Assembly: GCA_029931535.1 (NCBI GenBank)
Contig: JAQPZY010001659.1
Location: 5,834,001 to 5,898,000, forward strand
Direction of reading: 5' to 3'
DNA length: 64,000 bases
Source of the DNA: Margaritifera margaritifera
Taxonomy: Eukaryota; Mollusca; Bivalvia; Unionida; Margaritiferidae
The notes below the pieces were generated by a model. That model had not been told where the DNA came from. It searched no databases and saw nothing but the letters and a program-made list of their open reading frames with translations. This document shows, piece after piece, positions 12,790 to 25,730 of the stretch (positions are counted from its first letter, which is position 1; the number at the start of each line of letters is the position of its first letter). Made by a program: the position numbers and the translations under genes.

Positions 12790-15700
12790 TCTAATCTACG
12801 TTGATTTAATGGTTTTGAAGACGACTTATTCAATACTGAGGTCATACTTCTTGGGATAGAGGCAAAACTGTCTGTAACAAACCTGGAAGCTCGCTTTTGA
12901 AGTTGTCAATTTCATCTGTAAAACCTGGGAATGGGAGAGGGTCCCAAACTGGACAAGCATATTCTAAAATAGGTCTAAGGAATTCTTTTGCATTTTGTTA
13001 GCAAGATGACAAGTTACATCTTAATAGACCTAAAGTGCGATTTGCTTTGGTGCATAATTCTTGAATTTTAAGGTACCATTTCAGATCACTGGTAACTGTG
13101 ACTTCTAAACATTTTATTTGATTGAGATTTTCGAAAGAAGTACATTCAAATGAACATGACATACCGATTTTATGTAATTTTGTTTTCTTGTCATTTGCAT
13201 TATATTGCCCCTATTAGGCTGGAATCGTATGCCCCATTTTCGTGCCCACTGTCCTAGTTTATTAATGTCATTTTGAAGTATCTTGGTATGCTGTTGGGTC
13301 TGAAATGATCTATAGGAAACAAAATCATCTCCAAATAGACGAATTTCTGAATCAATTCCAATCATGATGGCATTCATGTACAGTTATCTGTACCCTGAGA
13401 TACTCCAGAACCTACCGTGGACCAACCAGACTTTGAACCATTTACCCCCACACAATATTCTCGAAAACATAAAAAGTCTATCCGGCGTAGAGTTTTGCCT
13501 GCAATTCCATAATGAAATAATTTACTCTTTAACAATTCATGGAAGACAGTGTCAAAAGCTCTTTCGAAGTATAGTACAAAATATCTACTTAGTCACCCTT
13601 TCTCTAAACGTTTAGTCGTGTCATCAATAACACAATGCATGTTTTGTTTCTCAACTGTGTAATTTCAGAACATCACGTTGTTTGTAATATAGGAAACAAT
13701 GCTTAAGTGCTTCGTGATGTTATAACAGACAATATGCTAATGCAATTTACAAAGAACACTGGTGAGTGATACTGGATAGTAATTACTGGGCATTGTGCAA
13801 TTACCTTATTAGAACAGTGGGCATATGTTTGCCAGAGACCAATCGTTTGGGATTTTGTAAAATGCAAAAGATTATTGAAAAAAGTGTGTAAGCACTGATG
13901 CCAACTCTGAAGACAGCTTATTAAGTATGTTTGGATGTATATCATAAGGATCACAAGCTTTTCAAGTGTTTATACTATGTAGCAACTTTTGAACTCCTAA
14001 ACATGTTACCACTATATTATTCATGTGTGCTACTTTGGGAAATTGGCATGGTGGATCATCGTCACTGGAGTGGGTAATAACACTGCAGAATTGGGTGCTC
14101 GGTGTTTCAACTTTCTCTGCATCATTTTCTGCTAATTTGGTATCTGTCTTAAATGGAGAATGCCTTAGGAATCTTTTTACTGTTGATGTTGTTTTTTTTT
14201 CAAGAATGGTTTCGAATCTGAAGTTAGGTTTCCCATTCATGTTGTTGGCTTAGTTGTTATGTGAATTTTTAACATTTTGTTTAATTTCCGCTTTTTACTG
14301 TGTCCATTTTGTTCTTAATTTTTCGGCGCCGGTATGTTTTACATTAGCATGAGTTTTGTTTCTTCTGCGAACCAATTTTCTAATTTGTTTGTAATCCACT
14401 GTATGGACAAAACTGATTTACTTAATTTTGAAGGAACATTTGTTTCAAATGTAGTAGTTATACAAGATAGTATAATTGTTTTTATTTTTATATAATAAAT
14501 TAATTTATCTTCAATATCCCTCTTGTTTTCAAGGGCGTGAAAATATTGGAATTTAGCAAAGTTTCCTGCTTCAGATATCATTGCATCAATATTTCTTTTG
14601 ATAAACAAATATAATTTTCGGCGATTTTGTTTTTTTTAATAGTTCTTGTCTAGGTAGAGTACAAGCTACAACATCATGGTCACTAAATTGGTCAGGTGAA
14701 TGAATGTATGAGAATCGTTCTGGTTTGAGGTCAGAACGAAGTCGAATATATTACTTTCTCGAGTTGGAAAGTAGATTATTTGTTATAAGCCACGGTCATT
14801 CATAATATCAATCAGGAACTGGCCTTCTGAGTTACTAATCGTATTCATCAGTTTGGATGTTCTATTTGTCCAATCAATGTTATTAGAATTAAAATAATTA
14901 TAACGTGTATGTCCGTTCTTGTCAGATTTATCTTTTCAAACTAATATATCAATAAAAGAATATCGTCACAGTGACTGCTGTATGTTAAGATAAAACATCC
15001 ATTCACTACTGTTACGACTCTATGGTCTAAGAAAAATGTAACAGGAAGAAAGTGAAACCAACAAATCAAGTAAAAAATCAACAAGCAATTTATTACTAGA
15101 TAATTAAAATGAAAAATCAAAAAGTCACTTACAGTAATGTGTTTTGAAATCCTAATAATCCAATAAGAATGATTGTTCTAATCACAAGTCCTAAATATAG
15201 AATGTTCCGAATTCACGGCTGTGTCCTTGAATGCTATGATGTGCTAATGGTCTCTAAAGTCCTGATGTACTAGTAATCTTGATGTGCTGATGTCAAAATG
15301 AAGTATTCCAAAATCTCTGAATAAGTTCAGTTAAATTCCAAAATCATCAATTAAAAATCCAAAATCCAAAAGTTTATGAGCACTGTTATAAACCAATGAA
15401 TATTTAAAATAATTCCTCTCTTAGAATTTGTAATGAATTTTCACAACTGTAATAGCTCTTTACAAGACTGATGGTAATGCCAAAACTGAATAAATGTCCA
15501 CCAAACATGGCATATATAAAGATTGGTCACATGACAGAATGTTCTAGAACATGAGTCATCTTAATGGAATTTTTACTTGTAAACAAAAATCAACCTTGAC
15601 CTTCAAATTGAGAAAACGTATTGATCAAAACAACCTAATTCAAGGACACTAGTTAAACATGTTTTTCCTGATAACATTAAGATTTAAGCAAATATTAAAG

Positions 15701-16090
15701 TGAAGAAACATTTATAATTTCCTAAAATATTTATAATATTATATAAACATCATACATAACACTACGATTATGGCCCAAACAGATTCTGATCCATTGCTCA
15801 CTTCGGCCAGATACATTTGTGAAAGATCTTTCTGTAACAGTAAAAATACCACTCTACCATGTGAAGTTCTACCTTTCCCATACACATTAAAATTACATCC
15901 GTCTGGAAATAACTCCAAGATGCTGACAGAGTTGCCGAGTTTAGTTTATTGGATAAACACAATGTCTAATTTTTCAACATCTCTAAAAGAAAGTGACTTC
16001 TACTTTATACCTAAATGTTATTTATGTTCAGTAGAACCAAATTCACAGTTTGTTTTAATTCAGTTTACTATTGCTGTATTTAGATTTGTA
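12790..16090 (-). mobile_element. CR1/Jockey-type LINE ORF2 remnant, split by a solo LTR
   Basis: Reading down the - strand, pieces of one LINE ORF2 appear in order: an APE endonuclease start near 15990-15900 (KLDIVFIQ, then a stop, then TKLGNSVSIL); after the LTR insertion, more endonuclease at 14930-14650 (NSNNIDWTNRTS, a late SDHDVV motif at about 14680); reverse-transcriptase pieces at 14240-13680 (IPNDWSLANICPLF, YYPVSLTSVLCKL); an altered core motif near 13420 (VGSGVSQGT, normally GVPQGT); the catalytic pair as FGDD at about 13335 where FADD is usual; and C-terminal WARKWGIRFQP, YLGVTVTSDLKW and PILEYACPVWDP down to about 12900. Many frameshifts and stops separate them. The solo LTR at 15010-15761 interrupts the endonuclease. 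The start of ORF2 is near 16090; no ORF1 is visible. Confidence 0.85.
15010..15761 (-). mobile_element. solo LTR inserted in the LINE
   Basis: A 752-bp block with TG...CA ends (TGTTACGACTC ... CATACATAACA on the + strand), flanked by CTAC (15006-15009 and 15762-15765; or 5 bp, ACTAC, if the end is shifted by one base). Read on the - strand it has a TATA-like box (CTTTATATATGCC, near 15515) and an AATAAA (near 15090), as an LTR should. No primer-binding site, purine tract or internal genes flank it, so it is a solo LTR left by recombination. The LINE endonuclease resumes on either side, proving insertion after the LINE. Confidence 0.8.
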
Positions 16091-16439
16091 CGGGGTGTTA
16101 CCATTTCCTTCCTTATTTAAGATATTTAGTGTATTTGTAGTATGAATTTTTTATTTTTTTTTAAAAAGAGCTAGGGAGAAGTTTAGAATTTCACCTTTAA
16201 TACATGTCCATGTACAAGATGTTGCTTGAATTTCATTATAGCAATCATTGCGGATGCAAATATTGACAGAGTCATTTTACAGTCTTGTACAAAATGAGGA
16301 CCTATCCATTACAAAGGCCACACTCTGCAGCCTCGTTTGGGCGAAACCAATCATTTTCGTCTGTCATTAATTTTTCGTACCCACGCACCTGGAATGTGAC
16401 AGCAAAGTCTGCTTGTTTAGTTTTTATTTTTATTTTAAA
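16091..16439. other. non-coding intronic stretch
   Basis: Short stretch between the LINE start and the right inverted arm; nothing recognised. Confidence 0.5.
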
Positions 16440-16965
16440 TGGGTATGTAAGCAGACTCTTATCACAAAATGCACATGGTTTCTGGAAACGGCCATTTTCT
16501 TTTAAATTACCCACAAAGCATCATTTACCAGACAGGTGACATCATATTACCCATAATGCATATTATCAAATAGGAATAAAATGTACTTATTGCACACGAT
16601 TGGAAAACATTGTATATGAATGCAAAATGCCAAATAAGAATGGACATAATTGGATATGAATGGATAGCATTGAATGTCAATGAAAATTATATCATACAAA
16701 AGATAATCATCGAAAACATGAATGAGAAATATTGCATGTAAATGGTAAATATTAAATGTTTATGCAAAATACTGAATATGAACTGTGTTTGTAAGATATG
16801 AATTAAAAACATCGGATATAATGCAAGATATCGGATATTGAAGATAATTATCGCATCCGAACAGGAAATATCGAATATGAATTGAAACGTTATGCAATAT
16901 AAATTAAAATTATTGCATATGGATTGGTTTTATTAAATTGTGACACACTATTTGAATGGTTCGCA
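16440..16965 (-). repeat. right arm of the ~0.5-kb inverted repeat
   Basis: Complement of 10150-10640, with the same order of landmarks and the same degenerate ~20-bp internal units (TATGAATTG, AAATATCGAATATGAA). Identity is moderate, so the two arms have diverged for a long time or were separate insertions. Confidence 0.7.
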
Positions 16966-18557
16966 TTTTAGAAATAACTCCTTTCATAAATTTTGTATGA
17001 AATATCACATGAGCACCCATGTACATTGCTTTAAAAGCAATATGAATTATAATCTGGTCTGGGAATGCAACATTTGTAAAGTCAAATTTGATTAGCTGAA
17101 TTGGAAACTGAAGCTCAGAGTTTTATGATTTCAAGGCATGGTCGTAGTTTCTCTGGTTGCCTTTCTGTCTCCATTTAAAACGTAGATTATTGAAAACGTT
17201 TCAGTTTGCATTTTATGTGGTCAAAAACAAAAGAGGAAGGCATAATCTGCAAAAAGTGACATATATTTTTGTTTGCACGATCACAAAGAGAAAGCTATGG
17301 CACAATCTTGTTATTATGGCAAGTCTACTTAAGGGACAACATTTTTCTGTTTAAATATTTATCTGCATCACTTGTAACTTTGATCCGCGCACCATTCACA
17401 CGGATATAGTAGAACGGCGATGTGTGAAACAGCAGTTCGTCATTTCATGCCAAAGCGGATTACTCCGAGAGATGTCTGCTCATACTTTAAACTAATTAGT
17501 CAATTTGTACCATCCCTGGATGTGACATGCGGATAAGGTTTATTATACTTAAAAATGCTAAAGAAAAAAAAAATTTCCTGGAATTTGAGGTGGATTCCCC
17601 TGAGTATTCAAAAGTATCTTAAGTAGTCCAAAATGGCATCCAATTGACATTTTGCACGGAGAGTGAATCAACCAAAGGATTCGAGTGGGTTGATTTGCTT
17701 GGTAGCCAAATTCTGGCAGCTGGTGTTAAAGGCGTATTCTTTGATTTTTCGTAAATGACATTTGGATACTTGTCTTCACGAGGTAGTGAATCAATGTCCT
17801 TAAGAGGGCGCACACCTAAGGCATTGAGTGGTAACTTTAAGAGTCAGAAAGCCATCTTGTCAATTACGCTGACAAATGACTGAGTTTGGAACAATACCAG
17901 AATGCAACAAATCGCTTTTAAGACAATCCTGTCAATCTATAAGAAAGTAATTATGCAAGAATAACAAACTTCAACGTGGTTGATATTTATATCTGGTTGC
18001 TCTTCCTGTAAACAAATCAAACGGTTGGTTGGAACGATGATCAGTCTGGTGCCAAGTAATGCAAATAAAGACACGTTCGAGCCTTTTCTTCAATTTTATC
18101 AAAGAATCCACAGCTACACAATGGGAGGCTCAATCCCTTCCGATATTTCTTGCAACCTGATTTCTTTTTCTTATTTACTAAGCAATTTAAGTTTCTATAT
18201 AGCTCTTATTTGACCGTGTTCGATCGATTAAAGCTGCTTAGGGAAATGAAAAAGATAAAGACGATTGCAATTAGGACATAATGCAGAACAGGGTCCAAGA
18301 TTTACGAGACCATCCTATCGCCGTAGACAACAAGTATTGACAAGGAAATGCTGAAAGCTTTATATTAGTTTTAGTTTTTTCTATAGATGAATAAAGTGAT
18401 TTTCAGTAATAGTCTTCATCGATTAGTTGAGATTAGGTTACACTCAAGAGTTATCACAAAATTATCACTTTTTGGCATATATGTTGTCTGCGTGAGGTTC
18501 GGTCTTTTCAGTGAACACTGTCAGAAGCTTAGACTTTTTCATATTATACGATCCCCC

Positions 18558-18559
<2 letters not shown>
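16966..18559. other. non-coding intronic stretch
   Basis: No supported gene. On the - strand 17813-17619 is open (about 60 codons, LPREDKYPNVIYEKSK and ARIWLPSKSTHS) and looks slightly more protein-like than its surroundings, but it has no recognised domain and no convincing splice sites. Confidence 0.45.

Positions 18560-18639
<80 letters not shown>
18560..18639. repeat. (AT)n microsatellite
   Basis: About 40 AT units, long enough to extrude a cruciform. Confidence 0.97.
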
Positions 18640-18643
<4 letters not shown>

Positions 18644-19744
18644 GTAGCTGGTGATTATATAATATTTTCAAATGAGACTTAATTTGCATCCGTCTAATTT
18701 CAGCTTGTGAACTAGCAAAAACGATAAAAGAATATCGAAAATTCGGTATATTTTGCCCTGTACACGTTCTGACAAACGAATTTTGCCACAACTACATTTG
18801 CACGGAGATTTACATATCTTAATTTGCCTTTTTGCACACGAAATTTTTGAAGAAAATCTTACCGGCGAAACTTTAAATTTCATCGCAACAGTTTGATACA
18901 CAAATTGCTTTCTAAAACTAGTGATTCACTCCGACCGCATAGTTTTGCATTTGAACGATTTTATAATCATACTGAGCTATTGATACGCAGCATCTGGTAA
19001 ATATTGAATGATTTTACAAAACTGATTCGCACCCACATAAGCGTTCCCGGATTCTACTTTATATACCATATGATCCCATAGGTCAAAATGTCGGAACTCA
19101 CTTTTTCTTTAGAAATTTAATCCTGTGCAAAACAAGAAAATGTGGAGTGAAAACCTTAGGACAAATGCAAATGCTACATAATTACAATTGAATCAATCTA
19201 TGAACATCACCAAATAAAAGTGTTTGGCCTAAATAGATATGCGGAGCCTATTCTCCCTTTTCTGTTTTTGTTTTAAAAGATTAAAAAAAATTGGAATGCA
19301 AGTTTAAACACAATGAAAAATTTTAAACGCTTTATGCTTAAACCAGATACGGAGATAGTTTCCGCAGCATTCCGTTTACAATATATGGCCAACGAACATT
19401 TACATCAGATGATGTAATATACTAGTATTTCCGAATATAATTCCCCATGCTGACGGTCCTTGCCGACTGGAGGCTTGGAAAGTTGTCTTTTCCTCTTTGT
19501 AAATCAACCGCCACTTCAAACTTATTCGAGCAATTCGGGGTACTTAAACAGGCTGCTCAATGCAAAGCATACTGGAACAAACAGAAAATATTATATGTAT
19601 ACAAATATTCTCAGTTCTCAAATTATAGAGAACGTTACTTTGTCTTTTTTGCTTAACAGGTCCAAATCGTGGAATGGTGGGAAGTATGCTCACGTAAATA
19701 TACCTTCAAGTATCAAGCTTCACAGCGATGCATAAAAAACTGCA
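18640..19744. other. non-coding intronic stretch
   Basis: Nothing recognised; short open frames lack domains. Confidence 0.5.
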
Positions 19745-20360
19745 CGACTAGTTGCGTTCAGAAGATTCAATCTGACACTGCATTCAGCTGCAGGTCAAAA
19801 CGGCAATAACTCTAACACAAATTGCGGATGCAAAGTGATTTGTTGATATGCGCATCTTCATATGATTGGTGGTGTTTACAAAATTCTGTCATACACTACA
19901 TCCAGCTCCAAGTCAAAAAGAGCAATAACTCTAACACAAATTGCGGATGCAAAGTGATTTGTTGATATGCGCATCTTCATATGACGCACGAAGTTTCATG
20001 GCGATCGATTGAAAACTGTGAGACTGGTGGTGTTTACAAAATTCGGCCATACACTACATTCAGCTCCAAGTCAAAAAGAGCAATAACTCTAACACAAATC
20101 GAACGAACACAATGATCTATTCATATGTGCATCTCCAGATAATGACCATAACATGTACCCGAGGAACTAGTTGCGTTCAGAAGATGCTGTCAAGCTGCAA
20201 GACAAATAGGGCAATAACTATAACACAAATTGTGAGAGAACAGTAATGAGTCGATATGCGCATCTTCAAATGATGACCATAACATTTACAAAGGTTCATG
20301 GAGATCAATTGAAATTTGTGAGACTAGTTGGATGCACAAAATTCTGTCAATTATTACTTC
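19745..20360. repeat. satellite-like array, ~4 units of ~140-190 bp
   Basis: Degenerate units share the order ACTAGTTGCGTTCAGAAG, CAGCTCCAAGTCAAAAAG, GCAATAACTCTAACACAAAT, TTGATATGCGCATCTTCA, then in some units TTCATGG(A/C)GATC. Units are moderately diverged and some are truncated. Confidence 0.85.
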
Positions 20361-20410
20361 AGCTGCAAGTTAAAAAGGACAATAAAGCTCCAAGTATAAA
20401 AATGGGGCAA

Positions 20411-20562
20411 TAAATATATATATGCCAGGAAAGGGATTTTGTCGATATGCGCATCATCGGGTAATGACCCTAATATTAAATAAATATATATATATGCCAG
20501 GAAAGGGATTTTGTCGATATGCGCATCATCGGGTAATGACCCTAATATTAAATAAATATAAG
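20411..20562. repeat. 72-bp direct duplication of satellite fragment
   Basis: Two almost identical units carry GCCAGGAAAGGGATTTTGTC, ATATGCGCATCATCGGGTAA and CCTAATATTAAATAAATA, separated by a short TA run that differs in length. The middle matches the core of the array just upstream, so this is a recent duplication of a derived unit. Confidence 0.9.
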
Positions 20563-20973
20563 CTTTACGGCAATCCATTAAAGAATGCGGGGCAATTTGC
20601 ATTCACAAGATTGTGTGACGAACGGAAGAAGGAACATACACGATGATTCCTATATCATCGCTCCTAAATCGTCAACATTCCAGTAAGGATCATTTCTCTA
20701 GCAAGAAGAAGCCTATAGTGAAGACTTCAGAACATAATACTATCTTTGGTAAAGTGTTAGTAAAATGCTTCGAAAATTGATCAGATACATATTGCTACGG
20801 GACATCAGTTTTTTTCCTACCATTTTTAAAATGCAAACAAATTTAATACCAGGTGCATTTGTTAATCAAACACGTGAATGATGAACAATGGATTAGAGTC
20901 AATTTCTCGTCCCCTATATCTCTTCTGAAGTAGACATTCACAACAATTTTGTAGAATTATTCGCACTGTAAAA

Positions 20974-21720
20974 TGCTATGTATGATGTTTATATAATGTT
21001 ATAAATATTTCAGGAAATTATAAATGTTTCTTGACTTTAATATTTGCTCAAACTTTAATGTTATATATCAGGTTTATATTTTTAGCTATTGTCCTTGAAT
21101 TAGGTTGTTTACTTAGTATTCGAGTTCAAGGACGGTTTTGGTAAACAAGTTGTTGATTCTATTTGAGGTCATGGTTGATTTTGTTTACAGATTAAACTAG
21201 AACTTCCTTTAGAATTATGTGTTAAAAGTCACATACACCATATAATTTTCTAGAACATTGTGTCATGTGACCTATATTTATATATACCATGTTTAGTGGA
21301 CAGTTTCAGTTTCGACTTTTAAAATATTCATTGGATTATAAAAGTGTTCATAGACTTTTGGATTTTGGATTTTGAATTGATGATTTTGGGATTCATGTGA
21401 ACTTATTCAAAGATATTCGGGAGTAGTTCATTTTTGACACATCAGCACATTAAAGACTACTGGCACATTATGACATTAAAGACCATTGGCACATCTGCAC
21501 ATTCAAGGATACAGAAATGAATTCGAAACATTCTATATTTAGGACTTGTGATTAGGACACTTAGGATTATTGGATTATTTGGAATTTAATTTACGTTACT
21601 GAAAGAGTCTTTTGATTTTTATTTTAATTATCTAGAAATAAATTGCTTGTTGATTTTTACTTGATTTGTTGATTTCACTTTCTTTCTGTTACATTTTTCA
21701 TAGACCATAGAGTCATAACA
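20974..21720 (+). mobile_element. solo LTR, same family, opposite orientation
   Basis: A 747-bp block whose complement aligns end to end with 15010-15761. Ends are TGCTATGTATG ... CATAACA on the + strand. A TATA-like box (TATTTATATATACC, about 21268-21281) and AATAAA (about 21639) fit transcription to the right. Flanks are AAAA on the left and AATA on the right, at best an imperfect target duplication. No internal retroelement sequence adjoins it. Confidence 0.75.
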
Positions 21721-22303
21721 AATAACATGACATGAAATGTTATTTCCATACCAGATAAGGCCTTAATCTCTTGTAAATTCGATTTTAATGTTGCTCGGTG
21801 GCCTTGGTACTTTCCACAGCGATCTGAGAGGCTTCCAGTGTGCTTCAGAATTGATTCAAAAATGGATTGGTAATTCCACTTAGTTCTGGACAAAGTGGCA
21901 TTGCAAAGGGGATTAAATATCCCATTTTAGTGTAAAGGGATTTATAGAGAATTGGTTGAAAAGAAAACAGTATTGGTCTGTAAATGGTAGAATCAGTCAA
22001 TTAGAACAAGCTAATATTCCAGACACAATTTCCAGAAGACACAAACCTTACGGGAGGTGTGTGTGTGGTATTCATTTATCATTGTCATAAAAAGAGTCAA
22101 TAATTATACTATGTGTCTGTCGAGGAAGTGTTAACCTCGACTTTAGCAGTTTACAACTGATGATTAAGTATTGAATATTGGGTGCTTGGAACTACCATCA
22201 TACTATCTTGATGATTTTTGAAATAAACCGTAAACATTACGACAATATTAGAGTAAGGTTTAAAGTGATTTAATTTTACTGGTTGAATACACAGAGAATT
22301 ATG

Positions 22304-22386
<83 letters not shown>

Positions 22387-24949
22387 CATAGATAGATAGA
22401 TTTGTGTTCACCCTTTCAAATCACATTCTTATTCGTTAGAAATAATTAATCAACCATTTCATTTCAAAAGTAAATATAAACACATCAGCATTCATTCAGA
22501 TTTGAACAACATCGCACTTCAATTCATCGAAAAAAATTCCAAGAATGAAGTATTAGATCCGTGGATAAATGTTGTGAATGCTTCGAATTGATGTTAGTGT
22601 AAAATTTTGTGGTTTTGCAAAAAGAATATTTTCGTGGGTACTTCAGTGTGTAGGTTGCGGAATGGGTCCTATTGACTCGACCGGGCGGGGTGGCGGTGGG
22701 TTATTGTTTTATTGGGCTTTTATATTCATGATTTGTAAGAACTAAAAAATCCACAAAAACTGGTACTCCAGTGAATTCACGGCATTTTATTTGTATTCCT
22801 GCCATCGCAGATAATTTTCCCCTGCGCCAGATGGAAGGGAAATTTACTTATTTCTAAATCATAGAGACAAACTCAAGTAATGGTAATAATGAAAAGCTAT
22901 GATGCAAACAGTATACACTGTCAAAAGGATGACTTGCAAGTAAGCACTACATTTAACTGGAAAGCAAGCAGGGATCACCTTGTTTTAGGACAGAATTACT
23001 ATTTATAAATTTTGTAAGATTCGATGCAAAATAACTTTACAATTTATTTAAATCAGTGTATACTCTGAATTCATTCATTTTCATGTGACCACCAACTTTC
23101 GTGGATTTCGTGGTTGCGATAAATCACGAACATATAGACCCAACGAACAGTGATCGTTCCGTAGAAACAATATAACCCTTTCAAAATCGTCGAATTTAAG
23201 TATCAGCAAAAAATTGGTACTCAAGAAAAAAAAATGAGTGCATATTATCATGCTTGGTTTATTTAAAAACCGGAAACAAATCCTACTACAGTGGTCTGTC
23301 TTTCTAAAATAATGTATTTTGTCTGGTATAAAAAAAATTCGATGCTACCATATGGGTGTTGTGAGCTGGTCCATCTTCTAAGTACGGGTAGAAGTAATGT
23401 TTGTTTCATTAAAATTGACGTCACGTGATACGTATTATTTATGTTTGGTTGCTGAAGGATCCAAAGGTTAAATCTCACATTAATTCCATGAATAATTTAT
23501 ATATCCTGTAAAGTTCACACTTTTACTGTTGGTATTGATTACGGATCCCACTAATTTAGCGAGTAATAATGATGCAGCTTTGTTCTTCGTGTTTAGGTTT
23601 ATTTGTACAGTTTATCTTACTCCAGTTTCTTTTGCAGTTATTTATATTTAAATCACTGTTTATTTTCCGATGCCTCTCATGTTTTCCTCCAGAGTAGATC
23701 ATGAATAATGCAATGAAACCCCTTTTTAAATCAAAACCTAGCCATATTTAGAGCCCTCCTCAATAAAATTACATAAAATGTGTTGTCTTAGAAATTCTTT
23801 ACTTTGTCTTCAATGAGAAGTTTATTCTGTGTCAGTTGACTAAACAATGTAAACAATGTTTTATTTTGAGTACATGTAAATAGAGCAGCACCATCCCCCA
23901 ACCCCAACAATAACACCCCCCCCCCAAAAAAAAAACAAAAAACAACAACTACCAAAAACCCCCAAACAAAACAAAACAACCCAAAAGAAGCAAAAGTATG
24001 TAAAAATTCTGATTTTTTTAAAGAATACTAGTATAAATCAATAATTGACCGATGTACACATCGCAATATTCAATTCCCAATTAACGATAAACTATTAAGG
24101 ATCACACACGTATCATTTTCAAGAAAACAAAGTCGGTAGTACAGCCTTGCTTTCATCAGAACAAGTTATATCGTAGAATAGCTTAGAGCGGTAGAGTAAG
24201 TATCGACTGTAGTAAGGTTTACCTCATCAGCATCATTTATAACACGAGTTGATGACATCGATAAAATCAAGAATTGAAGATTTAGGGAGAGATGTCTCTT
24301 GTTATTTACGATCAAAGGATTAAACCTGTGGGATTGTGTTGTCCTTTTAAACATGCTCATAAAGTAGAAATATTAATGGAAATAATCAATCAACTATATA
24401 AATATGCAAGAAAGGAAGGGCACACTATAATCAATCATGTTTAAGTATAATTACCATAATCTTCGAATTTGTTGCACACAAATTCTCATGCAGTCTAGAA
24501 CCAAAGTATGCATTGTATATTGTTTGCTTGGAAGATTAAAGTTTTTGGAAGAAGCCGTTCATTTGTCCTCTGTCTCATAACAGTGTTTAATTCATGAATT
24601 TTTCTCTTTACGTCCATGAATTTGAAGAGAAACCATACCAGTTAACGCAAGCTCTGTCACTTTTAATGCTATCAATCATTTACGTTGCCAATTTTTAAAA
24701 AATAAAAATAAAAATGTTGCGTTCCCAGGAATTAGTTATTAAAGTCTGTACAGCCGCATTCATTTTTGCTACCATTTGGATCGGATATACGATAAGTTGT
24801 ATCGTAATGTACATTGTTATTGATTTTTATGCTCCCACCATAAGGAAGAGCGTTATATGTTATGATGTCTGTCCATCCGTCTGTTACAAATTTCCATTCT
24901 ATACAATAGTTAGAGTTGTCCAAATCTTACAGTTAACAAACTTTGCGGA
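21721..24949. other. non-coding intronic stretch
   Basis: Holds a (TA)n microsatellite (22304-22381) and homopolymer-rich sequence near 23900-23990. No gene recognised. TGACGTCACGTG at 23417-23428 combines a CRE-like and an E-box-like site, which may be chance. Confidence 0.5.
22304..22381. repeat. (TA)n microsatellite
   Basis: About 39 TA units, followed by a short (GATA) run at about 22389-22400. Confidence 0.97.
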
Positions 24950-25730
24950 TGGCTTGCACTTGGAAGAAGGAAAGACTCAAGCGATTTTGGGCTTTAAAGA
25001 TCAAAGGTCATGGTCACTGTGACGGAAAGAAGAAAAAAAAATATCAGTACAATAACATTAGTTCTACATTATATACATGGATCAAACTATGTGGATGGCT
25101 TGCACTTGGGGTATAAAAGAAACCTATTGATTTGGGGATTAAAAGGTCAAAGATCAAAGTAATTTTTACTCAAATAAGTGAAATTGTTTAGGCACAATAC
25201 TATTCGTTCTACATAACAGATCTAGACCAAACTAGGTGGATGACTTGCACTTAGGGTAAGGAAGAAGCCTGTTAATTTGGGAGTCAAAAGGTCAAAAGTC
25301 AAGATCACCGTGACTGTAAAAATGGATTATGTCAAAAATGTTAGTTCTCATCCATGTACTTTCACCAAACTTTGTTTCTGACTTTGAGTAAGAAGAAAGC
25401 CTATCAAATAAGGGGTCAAAGGTCAAGGTCACCGAGACTGAAAGAAGACAAAATTTATCTTGCGTAATAAGTTTAGTTCTAGACAACTTACCTTGATGAA
25501 AGTTTCTGGAGCGCTTGTAATTAAGGTATGGGATAGACCTATTTATTTTGGGGTAAAAAGTCAAAGGTCATAATCATTGTGGTGCAGAGAAAAATGGGTT
25601 CTAGAGAATAACTTTTGTTCTAGACTAAGTTCTTTGACCAAACTTTGTGAATAGCTTGTAGTTTGGTTAATAAAGAAACCTATATAATTCTGGGATCTAA
25701 AGGTTAGAGGTCACGGTCATGGTAAGTCTA
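24950..25730. repeat. tandem repeat of ~130-150 bp carrying AGGTCA motifs
   Basis: Five to six diverged units, each with the order ACCAAACTTTGTGGATGGCT, TGCACTTGGGGTAAG, AAGAAGCCTATTGATTTGGG, GGTCAAAGGTCAAGGTCAC, GTGACTG. The GGTCA part is present in nearly every unit, best at 25413-25432. It lies in the last part of the Ly6 intron, 0.5-1.3 kb before the final exon. Confidence 0.85.

Noticed and set aside
15770..16120. 116-codon + strand ORF as a gene
   Set aside because: It is antisense to the LINE endonuclease pieces on the - strand.
18387..18791. Open frames running through (AT)n, (GA)n and (CA)n tracts here and elsewhere
   Set aside because: They consist largely of YIYIYI, ERERER or VCVCVC repeats produced by microsatellites and have no domains.
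15010..21720. The two ~750-bp LTRs as ends of one retrotransposon
   Set aside because: They are in opposite orientation, and the left one has its own CTAC duplication and lies inside a LINE.
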